Under the pieces are notes generated by a model, which made no database searches, was not told where the DNA came from, and saw nothing but the letters and a program-made list of their open reading frames with translations. Below are positions 1 to 5,812 of a DNA stretch of 5,812 bases, one piece after another (position 1 is the first letter of the stretch; each line of letters opens with the position of its first letter). The DNA comes from DASTGO01 sp035719045. GTDB lineage: Bacteria > Actinomycetota > Actinomycetes > Actinomycetales > Kineosporiaceae. The stretch lies in assembly GCA_035719045.1 (NCBI GenBank), contig DASTGO010000492.1, positions 1-5,812 on the forward strand. Direction: 5' to 3'. The position numbers and the translations under genes were made by a program.

Positions 1-3000
1 TGCCGCAGCCCGGCCGCGCCGTCCACCAGGGCGGCCCGGTCGGCCGCCCCCGGCCGCACCCCGGACGTCCCGTCCAGGACGGTCCCGGCCGCGGTCAACG
101 CCGCCAGCCCGGGCAGGAGCTCACCGGCCCACCCCCGAACCGGGTCGCCGGGCTCCCACGAGGCGAAGTCCCCCGAGCCCCAGGGCTGCGGCCCGAACAC
201 GTCGGCGGCCAGGGCCTGCAGTTCCTGCGCCACCTCACCGGACCCGGCCAGCCGGGCCGCCGCGTCCGCCGCCGCCGGGCGGGGGTCGAGGACCTCCCCG
301 GTCCCCATGCCGAGCTGCTCGGACACCGCCTCCGGCCGCGTCAACAGCTCCCGGGCCACCTCGTCGAACGCCGGCGGCACGCGGTGGCCGAGGGACTCGG
401 TCAGCGGCATGGACAGGGCACCGACGAATTCGTCGATGGTGGTCATCGCCTCGCGCGCCGAGTCCGGACCATCGCCCAGCCAGTTCACGGCCAGGCGCAG
501 GGGCATGCCACGTATTCCGTCGAAGGAGTCGGCGTTCTGGGGGTCGCGGGGGGCGAGCGTACCGCGGGCAGCGGAGTCCCAGTGCGCGGCCACCTCGTCC
601 TGGACGGCCTGGACCACCTCGATCGGAGCGCCCGGCAGCGCCGCGGGAACGAGGTGGGCCACGACCGCCTCCCGCAGCCCGGCCAGCAGCCGCAACTGGT
701 CACCGCCGAGCACGCCGCGGCCCACCATCCGCAGCATGGCCGGGGCCATCCCCTCCAGTGCGTGGCCGACCTGCGGCGGCAGACCCCGCACGGTCGGCCC
801 CGCCGGTCCCGGCCGTCCGGCGCTCTGCTGCCCACCGGCGGAGGTGCCGGGCGCCACCCCCGGCACGGCCCCGGGCCCGCGCACTCCGGGCCGGCGACCG
901 GCGAGATCGTCGAAGAGATCCCAGGCATCGCCGCGCAGCGGCGTGTCGTCGACGATCTCCCGGGCCGGGTCGGCGACGAAGTCCGTGAACAGTGCCTCGG
1001 ACCGGTCGGCCCGCGTCCGCTCCTGGCCGAAGGTGACCAGCCGCCGGTACACCTGCGCCGACGCGGCCGCCGTCGCCCGTTCCAGCGCGGCCCGTTCCGC
1101 CGGGCTCAGCCGGCCAGCGGGGTCGGAGGCCGCCTGCTGCAGGGCCTCGACGACCGCCACCTGGGTCTCGAACACGTTGCCGCGCCGCAGCCCGAGCCGC
1201 TGCAGGGCCCCCTGCGGCGCCCCCGCCAGGGACTCCCGGACCCGGGCCTGCACCTCGCCCGCCACGGACGCCGGGATCCGCTCCCGCAGGCCCATGGCCG
1301 GGGCAAGGCGGGCCAGCCGCACCTCCGCCGGACGGTCCTGGGCCGGGAGACTCTCCGTGAGCCGGCCCTCCGCCGGGCGACCCTCCACCGGACGGCTCTC
1401 GGCCCGCCACAGCGCACCGGCGCGCAGGAACGCCGCCCCCACCCGCTGGTACCACGGCGCGCGGACCACGGCGGCGGGAGCGAACTGCCCGACCTCAGAG
1501 ACGGCCGGCGACACCGGCACATCGAAGGCCAGCAGGTCCCCGTCCGTCACCGGAGCGAACCGGACCCGCCGAGGCTGACTGCCCGGAAGATCTCCCTGCG
1601 CCTGACGCCCCTCCACCCCCCGGGCCAGTGCCCCGATCAGGTCCGAGGCCCGGTCGAGGACTGGGCTCGACCCGAGGTCGGTCACGAAACGCTGCCACCG
1701 GGTGCCCAGTTCCTCCACGGCACCCTCGCGAACGGCCCGGGACTCTCCCCGCAGGACGGTCGCGACCGCCTCCTCGTTCACCACGCGCCCCAGCTCGTGC
1801 AGCAGGGCCGCCTCATGAGTGACCGGCAGGGCAAGGTCGCGGATGGTGCTCACGATGCGGTCGGTCCCGGCGTACCGCTGCACCACGCTCAGCGGCAACT
1901 GCGGGAACCGCACAGCCTGAGTGGTCCCGTCCACCAGCCCTGCACCGGTCTGCCGGAGTTGCTCGGCCAGGTCGCCACGCACGAGGGCGATCCGGTCCAC
2001 CAGCATGGCGTGAGCCGGCTCTGAGGGTCGCGCGGCGGGCCTGCGGGACGCCTGGGACAGCTCGTCCTCCCGCGCAGTGATCTCGCGCTCCAGCGCAGTG
2101 AGCTCGCGGTGCGCGAGCAGCCGCGCCGTCACGGGGTCGGTGAGCAGGGACTCCCACTGAACCGGGGTCAATCCCTCGGCCAGGAACCCCTCCACCGCCT
2201 CCCGCACGTCCGCGCCGAGGCTCAACGGCAGGCCCGCGCCGAAGCCCCGGGCCGCCACTGCCTTCCCCAGCGTCGACCACCGCGGACGTCGGCCCGCCGG
2301 CACCGCCTCCGTCGCGTCCGCCACCGTCGCGTCCGCCACCGTCGCGTCCGCCACCGTCGCGTCCGCCGCGGGAGCCGCCTGCGCCGCGGGAGCCGCCTCC
2401 ACCACCGGAGCCGCCTGCGCCACGGGAGCCGCCTCCACCGGACGCTGCGCGTCCCACAGACCGCGACTGGTCCGGATCTCCCGCAGGCCGAGCCCCGCCG
2501 CGTCGGCCGCGAGGTCACCCAGCGCGGCGAGCTCGGTCCCCCGGACCTGCGGCATGGTGACCGCCGCCGTCAGCGAGTCCTGCTGCCGCGCCGCGTGCCG
2601 ACCCAGCGCTCCCAGCAGGTCGAAGGCCGTCTCGACGACCGCGGTCTGCCCGGGATCCGCGACGAACCGCCGCCACCGCCCGTTCAGTTCCGCCTCGGCC
2701 CGGACACGGGCGACCTCGTCCGCCCCTGGCATGGCCCGGGTGACGGTGTCCTGCAGCACCGGACCCAACTGGTCCAGCAGCGACCCCTCCAGCGCGGGAG
2801 GAAGGGCAAGACCCTGCACCGTGGCCACCACGTCGCGGATCCCGGCGTACTGCTGCACCACGTCCATGGGCAGCTGCGGGTACCACCCGACCCGTGGGGC
2901 CACCAGGTCTTCCCCGATCAGGCGCAGCTGCCCGGCCAGCTCGCCCCGCACGGCCTCCCGCGCGGAGGCGAGGTCCGCCAGCACGGCGGCGCGGTCCGGG

Positions 3001-5812
3001 CGGCTCAGAGGCCGGAGCTCACCGGGCAGCGGGAGGGACTGGCGGACCTCGGTCTCCATCGCGCTGAGTTCCCGGTGCGTGAGCAGGGCGGCGGCCACCG
3101 GGTGGGTGAGCACCGACTCCCACTGCAGGGCGCTCAGGTTCTCGCCGAGGGACAGCTCCGCGGCGTTCCGCAGCGGCTCCACCAGCCGTTCCGGCAGGCC
3201 CGAGCCCAGTCCGGTCGCCTCCACCGCCGCCGCGAGGGTCGGCCACTCCGGCTGCCGGCTCCGCTCGCCGGCCGGAGCCTCGACGGTCGAGGCCCCGCTG
3301 TCCGAGGTCCCCGCGTCCGAGATCCCGGCATCCGAGGTCCCCGCGTCCGAGATCCCGGCATCCGAGGTCCCCGGGTCCGAGATCCCGGCATCCGAGGTCC
3401 CCGGGTCCGAGGTCCCGGCGTCCGACGTCCCCGCGACCGGCATCGTCCCGGTCAGCGCCTCGGTCGCCTGCCGGGCGGCGACGGGGTCCTCGCCGTCGAG
3501 CCGGGCCCAGCGCTCGGCCAGAGCCCCGAACTCCCCGTCCGACCGGTACCCCTCGGACTCGCTGTCCGACGGGTCCAGGAGCGTGCGGGTGGGGCGGGAC
3601 GGCTCGCCCACCTCCGTGTCGGTCCGCCCGACCGGGCCGGGGGACTGCGCCGGGCTGCTGTCCGACTGTTCCGTGCCGCTCTGCGCCTCTTCCGGGAAGA
3701 AGTACCCGAACTGCAGGAGGCCGGCGGTGAAGGGGGCTCTCGTGCGCTGGCCCCACTCGCCGAGCACCGTGTTGCCGTTGTTGAACACGCCCACCCTGGC
3801 CAGGGCCGCCCGGGACTCGGCCAGCCCCCAGCCCAGGTCGCTGCCGACGCCGTCGACCGCGTCGTACAGCCGCTCCGCCATGATCGTCTGCTGTGCCGGG
3901 GCGCCCATCCAGGCCGTCGACCGCTCCTCCGCCGGCAGCTGACTGCGCCACTCGGACTCGGCGCGCTGTGCCTCTTCGAGCATCTCGCGCAGCGGCGCCC
4001 GGTAGAGGTCACGAACGGTGCGCACCCGTTGCACGGCCTGCGCCGCCTCAGGCACCCACTGCAGGGCGTCCCGCAGTTGCAGCTGGAGCTCCTCCAGCCG
4101 CCTGTTGTCGACGACTTCCGGGTCCACGGAGAGCTCAATCTGAAGCTCCTCCAGCAACTGCCGGACCCGGGGCGACAGCTGTGGGGCGGGGGCGTCACCG
4201 GCCCGGCTCTCCACCCCTGCCTGCCAGAGGATCTCCTCCAGGGCCGAGCTGATCCCGTTCCGGATGATCGCAACAGGGCTGGTCTGTGCGGGGCTGAGCT
4301 GCGCGATCGGTCCCTCGATCGCGGCCCGCAACTGCTCGGCCCGGCGGCTGCTGACCTCCGCCCGGCCGAGCCGGGGGAGGATCTCCGCCGCTATCAGGTC
4401 AGCCGGAAGCGCCCAAATCCCCGTCCGAGCGGGCCCGGCCGGATCCGCCGGAAGCTCCGGGGTCAGACTCCTCTCGAGCATCCGCGTCGTGTACGGCTGG
4501 ATCCTCCGCAGCGCCTGGATCGGGTCGAAGGGGGCGGTCATCCGGTCGATCAGCTCGACCAAAGGCGTCTGGAGCGCGGGCGACGCCGGGCCCGCCTGCG
4601 TCCCCACGGCGACCGGCACGTCAGCAACCGGCACGTCAGCAACCGGCACGTCAACGACCGGCACGTCAACGACCGGCACGTCAGCAACCGGCCCCTCAGC
4701 AACCGGCACGTCAGCAACCGGCACGTCAACGACCGGCCCGTCAGCAACCGGCCCCTCAGCAACCGGCGCCTCAACGACCGGCGCGTCAACGGCCTGCACC
4801 TCAGCAACCGGCGCGTCAGTGACCGACGGGCCGGCCTCCTTGCTCCCGCCCAGCAGCGCCGTCGTCAGCTCGAACGTCGGCGACTGCGGCGTGAACGTCA
4901 GCGACGACGACGCTGACGCCGGCGACGGCGGCGCGAAGGTCAGCTCGAACATCGAGGACGCCGCGTCCGACCCCTCGGCGGACGGGGCCGGGTCCGCCTG
5001 CTGCGGCAACGAATCGGCCTGCTCGCGCAGCGCCGCCACGTTCCGCTGGAGCCGCTCGACGAGGACGCCGGTGTCCCTGCGGGAGGGCGGCAGCGGGCGG
5101 CTCCAGGTCCCGTCGAGCCGCTCCCGCGCCTGTTGCCGGGCCTGGGCCTGCGAGGGCGGCAGGACGTCGGCCACGACTCCGTCCAGGACGGCACGCCGCA
5201 GCGCGGAGGCCAGCTCCCCGGCGATCTCCCGGGGGACGCCGCGGCCGCGCAGCTGGTCCAGCGCGGGGGCGACCGCCTGCACCAGCGACTCCGCCCGCGG
5301 CCCCTCCTCCTGGATGGTCTGGCGGGCGGCCATGGCCCGCTGCAGCATCTGCGCGATGGGATCGCCAGCGGTCTCCTGCACCGGATCGGCGGGCCGGTCG
5401 ATCAGGTCCACCAGGGTGTCGCCGACCGCCTCGGACAACGCCGCCGCCGCCCGGGACAGCGAGGCCCGCTCCCCCTCCGACAGCGGAGCCCCGTCCACAC
5501 CGGCGAGCAGCGCGTCGACCGCCGCCAGCGTCGCCACCCGGGACTGGAACACCGCGTCGCCCTCGGGCAGAACCTGCAGGACCTGCCCGACCCGGTCCCC
5601 CAACGCCCCGCTCACCGTCGCGGGAATCCTCAGCAGCAGGCCCGTCTGCGCCACCACGTCGGCCAACGGAACCGAGCGGGTCACTCCGGCCGGGGCGACC
5701 GACGTGGGAGCACCCGCCGCGGGCTGCGCCTGCTCATGCTGCGCCCGGCCTTCCGGCGCCGCAGCCGCCACCGTCCCGTCCGCCACCGTCCCGTCCGCGG
5801 GGACCCGCGACG
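1..5812 (-). CDS. Internal slice of a giant modular repeat protein, function unknown (partial at both ends)
   Basis: One minus-strand frame (codons from 5810 down to 3) stays open for all 1936 codons, while the other two minus frames are broken repeatedly. Third codon positions are almost all G or C, as expected for a real actinomycete gene. No start or stop lies in the window, so the protein extends beyond both edges. The translation alternates helical modules of about 220-300 residues with low-complexity pentapeptide linkers; residue 1 here is the codon at 5810-5808. Modules lie at about residues 43-269, 411-710, 852-1072, 1174-1397 and 1497-1779. I saw no cysteine codon and two lysines (near residue 327 and at 1183), and no hydrophobic stretch long enough to span a membrane. 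No enzymatic motif was recognised. The coding call is firm; the function is unknown. A giant Streptomyces multidomain protein with terminal effector domains is only a guess. Confidence 0.95.
3..473 (-). other. C-terminal segment of the slice, after M5, running off the left edge
   Basis: Residues 1780-1936. It contains helical blocks such as REAMTTIDEFVGALSMPL and FDEVARELLTRPEAV, then a DPRPAAADAAARLA helix, a Trp/Gly-rich turn (PQPWGSGDFASWEPGD) and a LLPGLAALTAAGTVL hydrophobic helix. No pentapeptide array separates it from M5, so it may be an extended part of M5 or the start of another domain. I could not align it convincingly with the other modules, and no family is recognised. Confidence 0.5.
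474..1322 (-). other. Protein module M5 (helical repeat module, copy 5)
   Basis: Residues 1497-1779. It matches M1 best. MGLRERIPASV corresponds to TGLLLRIPATV. VFETQVA (1155-1175) corresponds to VFQSRVA. LSPAERAALERA corresponds to LSEGERASLSRA. Both have an ADP...DTP/GDP segment, then GRGVL..., LREAVVAHLV and LP. The conserved Trp is residue 1744 (579-581) in AAHWD. A Gly/Pro insertion at 783-890 lengthens this copy: the Gly-to-Trp distance is 237 residues, about 201 without the insertion. It closes with PLRLAVNWLG. No enzymatic motif was recognised. Confidence 0.7.
783..890 (-). other. Gly/Pro-rich insertion inside module M5
   Basis: About 36 residues (1641-1676), dominated by Gly, Pro, Ala, Ser and Val with no regular unit (for example PGVRGPGAVPGVAPGT). 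It falls between the two helical halves of M5, where M1 has only a short connection. It is probably a flexible loop splitting the module into two subdomains. Confidence 0.65.
1323..1397 (-). repeat. Degenerate Arg/Glu pentapeptide linker
   Basis: Five imperfect 15-bp units (residues 1472-1496) encode SRPVE, GRPAE, GRLTE, SLPAQ and DRPAE; a sixth (VRLAR) merges into module M5. The units have drifted much more than those of the other arrays and are mixed-charge rather than acidic. The first 13 bases (1382-1394) are identical to the start of the M3-M4 linker (2432-2444), so both linkers probably descend from one. Confidence 0.7.
1398..2291 (-). other. Protein module M4 (helical repeat module, copy 4) and its C-terminal tail
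   Basis: The core covers residues 1174-1397 (1620-2291). Blocks in order are P.W.TL..AV, GFGAGLP, QWESLLTDPV...HREL (Gln 1218), FPQLP..VVQRYAG (1866-1907), LALP...LLHELG, the conserved Trp 1372 (1695-1697) in GTRWQRFV, and a closing SDLIGALAR. It is the closest relative of M3, with the Gly-to-Trp distance 183 residues against 179. A charged stretch, ALEREITAREDEL, replaces the Pro-rich segment of M3. The tail (residues 1398-1471) is less compact. It has one FDVPVS stretch reminiscent of the DVPVA linker, and an APWYQRV...LWRAESRPVE end matching the tail of M3. The second lysine (residue 1183) lies near the module start. Confidence 0.82.
2304..2441 (-). repeat. Compound linker array: AAPxxQ/E hexapeptides then DATVA pentapeptides
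   Basis: Residues 1124-1169. Four imperfect 18-bp units encode AAP[V/A][V/A][Q/E/D]. The frame then passes into three perfect 15-bp units encoding DATVA and a variant DATEA (2304-2318). The Asp that closes the last hexapeptide opens the first pentapeptide, so the unit length changes from six to five residues without a break. It joins M3 to M4. The DATVA unit is one base away from the DGTVA unit at 5766-5795. Confidence 0.9.
2595..3257 (-). other. Protein module M3 (helical repeat module, copy 3)
   Basis: Residues 852-1072; a tail runs on to 2442. It starts with a P.W.TL..AV segment and GLGSGLP. Then come QWESVL...HREL (Gln at residue 896), LSRPDRA, YPQLP..VVQQYAG (2841-2882), an LALP...LL..LG helix pair, the conserved Trp 1046 (2673-2675) in NGRWRRFV, and a closing FDLLGALG. 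Every one of these blocks except LSRPDRA recurs in M4 with matching order and spacing, at roughly 40% identity by eye. The tail ends LWDAQRPVE just before the next array, echoed by LWRAESRPVE after M4. The family is not recognised; the predicted fold is all-alpha. Confidence 0.82.
3300..3434 (-). repeat. AGTSD/AGISD pentapeptide array, nine units of 15 bp
   Basis: Nine in-frame 15-bp units (residues 793-837) encode [A/P]G[T/I]SD, with a decayed tenth unit (SGAST) after them. From unit three on, T and I units mostly alternate, giving a 30-bp higher-order period. The units are nearly identical at nucleotide level, so expansion looks recent. One Asp per unit makes the linker acidic, as in the other arrays. 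It sits directly upstream of module M3. Confidence 0.93.
3435..3680 (-). other. Acidic Ser/Asp/Glu linker
   Basis: Residues 711-792, between M2 and the AGTSD array. The first part is Ser/Gln/Pro/Thr-rich. The centre is a strongly acidic serine cluster, DPSDSESEGYRSDGEF (residues 746-761, 3528-3575). It is followed by a probable short helix, ALAERWARLDGEDP. The cluster resembles an acidic short linear motif or casein-kinase-like phosphoacceptor stretch, but no modification or partner can be claimed from sequence. Confidence 0.6.
3681..4580 (-). other. Protein module M2 (divergent copy) with coiled-coil-like segment
   Basis: Residues 411-710. It opens with LVELIDR (4542-4562), closely matching LVDLIDR in M1, both followed shortly by a DP[V/I]Q motif. 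GIWALPA at residues 464-470 resembles the Gly...Pro motif that starts the other modules. A duplicated octapeptide, LEELQ[I/L][E/Q]L, at 4131-4154 and 4074-4097 suggests amphipathic helices or a short coiled coil. The conserved Trp is at residue 621 (3948-3950) in AESEW, followed by a TIMAERL...DAVDGVG helix like the closing helix of other modules. A tail with FNNGN and an aromatic LLQFGYFF patch has no counterpart elsewhere in the window. Membership of the module family is likely, but the register of its first half is uncertain. Confidence 0.5.
4608..4817 (-). repeat. DVPVA pentapeptide array, 14 units of 15 bp
   Basis: Fourteen in-frame tandem 15-bp units (residues 332-401) encode [D/E][V/G/A]PV[A/V], with unit two degenerate (EVQAV). 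Two nucleotide types alternate irregularly, one ending GTT GCT and the other GTC GTT. By my count 21 of 70 codons end in T, which is unlike the G/C-ending codons of the flanking modules. The unit length is a multiple of three, so gain or loss of copies keeps the frame. The product is probably an extended acidic, Pro-containing linker between M1 and M2. Confidence 0.93.
4818..5003 (-). other. Ser/Thr/Pro-rich linker with a duplicated LTFxPxSP motif
   Basis: Residues 270-331, between M1 and the DVPVA array. The stretch is rich in Ala, Ser, Pro and Thr. It contains ELTFAPPSP and SLTFTPQSP, two versions of one nine-residue motif, and an exact FELT repeat encoded by the same 11 bases at 4939-4949 and 4864-4874. 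One of the two lysines seen in the slice is here, in GGSKE. It is probably disordered; whether the hydrophobic LTF motifs bind a partner cannot be told from sequence. Confidence 0.65.
5004..5684 (-). other. Protein module M1 (helical repeat module, copy 1)
   Basis: Residues 43-269 of the slice. Ordered landmarks: a TGL...IP motif at residues 56-63, a VFQSRVA motif (5532-5552), LSEGERA with following Ala-rich helix, LVDLIDR (5394-5414), a GVP...LRRAV helix, a conserved Trp at residue 236 (5103-5105) in the context LDGTW, and a closing helix VLVERL...ALRE. The same landmarks recur in M3, M4 and M5. The distance from the Gly of the first motif to the Trp is 179 residues, exactly as in M3. The composition (Ala, Leu, Arg, Glu, Val with few Gly or Pro inside blocks) predicts an all-alpha fold. 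Homology to the other modules is judged by eye; the domain family was not recognised. Confidence 0.72.
5766..5795 (-). repeat. Edge-truncated DGTVA pentapeptide linker before module M1
   Basis: Two perfect tandem copies of a 15-bp unit encode DGTVA twice (residues 6-15). An Ala/Pro/Gln-rich stretch follows, up to about residue 42 (down to 5685). The array lies at the right edge and may continue beyond it. The unit differs by a single base from the 15-bp unit of the array before module M4 (2319-2363), which encodes DATVA. Confidence 0.8.

Noticed and set aside
3..200. Possible membrane helix (LLPGLAALTAAGTVL) near the left edge
   Set aside because: It is only about 15 uncharged residues, bounded by Glu and Asp and rich in Ala and Thr. 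This is too short and too weakly hydrophobic for a transmembrane segment.
307..2024. Two overlapping + strand open frames (307-1578 and 384-2024)
   Set aside because: They overlap each other and the minus-strand frame, show Ser/Arg/Pro-biased translations with no recognisable domain, and lack the modular pattern of the gene. They are high-GC shadows.
4608..4817. Possible CRISPR array, iterons or origin repeats
   Set aside because: The units are 15 bp, directly adjacent with no unique spacers, in frame with the gene, and encode a regular pentapeptide. The same holds for 3300-3434 and 2304-2363.
2109..4916. A 935-codon open frame on the + strand, reading through both major repeat arrays
   Set aside because: It is the exact codon-register complement of the minus-strand gene. 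Its composition is extremely Arg/Pro/His-rich, it contains low-complexity runs such as HVSNRHVND that only mirror the array, and stops are missing because the gene lacks TTA, CTA and nearly all TCA codons.
485..5194. Several minus-strand open frames of 67-310 codons in the two other registers
   Set aside because: All lie inside the continuous frame and give Arg- or Gly-saturated translations. None shows the conserved module blocks, which appear only in the frame open from edge to edge.
5301..5313. A perfect Shine-Dalgarno-like GGAGGAGGGG on the minus strand, possibly an internal start
   Set aside because: It encodes Gln-Glu-Glu-Gly within M1, and I see no suitably spaced start codon in the open frame just after it. 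Purine-rich runs of this kind are common in Glu-rich high-GC genes.
1..5812. Assignment to a named family of giant Streptomyces proteins (for example those annotated as lonely-Cys-domain or polymorphic-toxin proteins)
   Set aside because: The size and style fit my general recollection of such proteins, but no diagnostic domain is in the slice and it contains no cysteine. A database search of the complete protein would be needed, so no name is given.

Overview
The window is very GC-rich (above 70% by eye). On the minus strand it reads as a single uninterrupted coding frame from one edge to the other: 1936 complete codons, 5810 down to 3, with almost every codon ending in G or C. Base composition and codon use point to a high-GC actinomycete, Streptomyces-like. 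Neither the start codon (beyond the right edge) nor the stop codon (beyond the left edge) is inside the window, so this is an internal slice of a giant protein of well over 2000 residues. I saw no RNA gene, mobile element, CRISPR array, promoter or terminator. Open frames on the other strand and in other registers are compositional shadows.

The protein is modular. Reading N- to C-terminal (right to left on the + strand): a pentapeptide linker cut by the window edge (5766-5795); module M1 (5004-5684); a Ser/Thr/Pro linker (4818-5003) leading into a 14-unit pentapeptide array of DVPVA type (4608-4817); module M2 (3681-4580), the most divergent; an acidic linker (3435-3680) leading into a nine-unit AGTSD/AGISD array (3300-3434); module M3 (2595-3257) with a short tail; a mixed hexapeptide/pentapeptide array (2304-2441); module M4 (1620-2291) with a tail to 1398; a degenerate Arg/Glu pentapeptide linker (1323-1397); module M5 (474-1322), with a Gly/Pro-rich insertion; and a further segment running off the left edge (3-473). 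M3 and M4 are obvious tandem duplicates. M1 and M5 share the same ordered motifs and nearly the same spacing. M2 is probably a fifth diverged copy.

I do not recognise the module as a named domain and give no function. Each module looks all-alpha-helical and soluble. There is no signal peptide or membrane segment in this slice. I found no cysteine and only two lysines among 1936 residues. The layout (helical modules on expandable, mostly acidic pentapeptide linkers) suggests a very long beads-on-a-string scaffold or passenger. Giant Streptomyces proteins carrying terminal enzymatic or toxin-like domains are one place such a region could belong, but nothing in this window demonstrates that.
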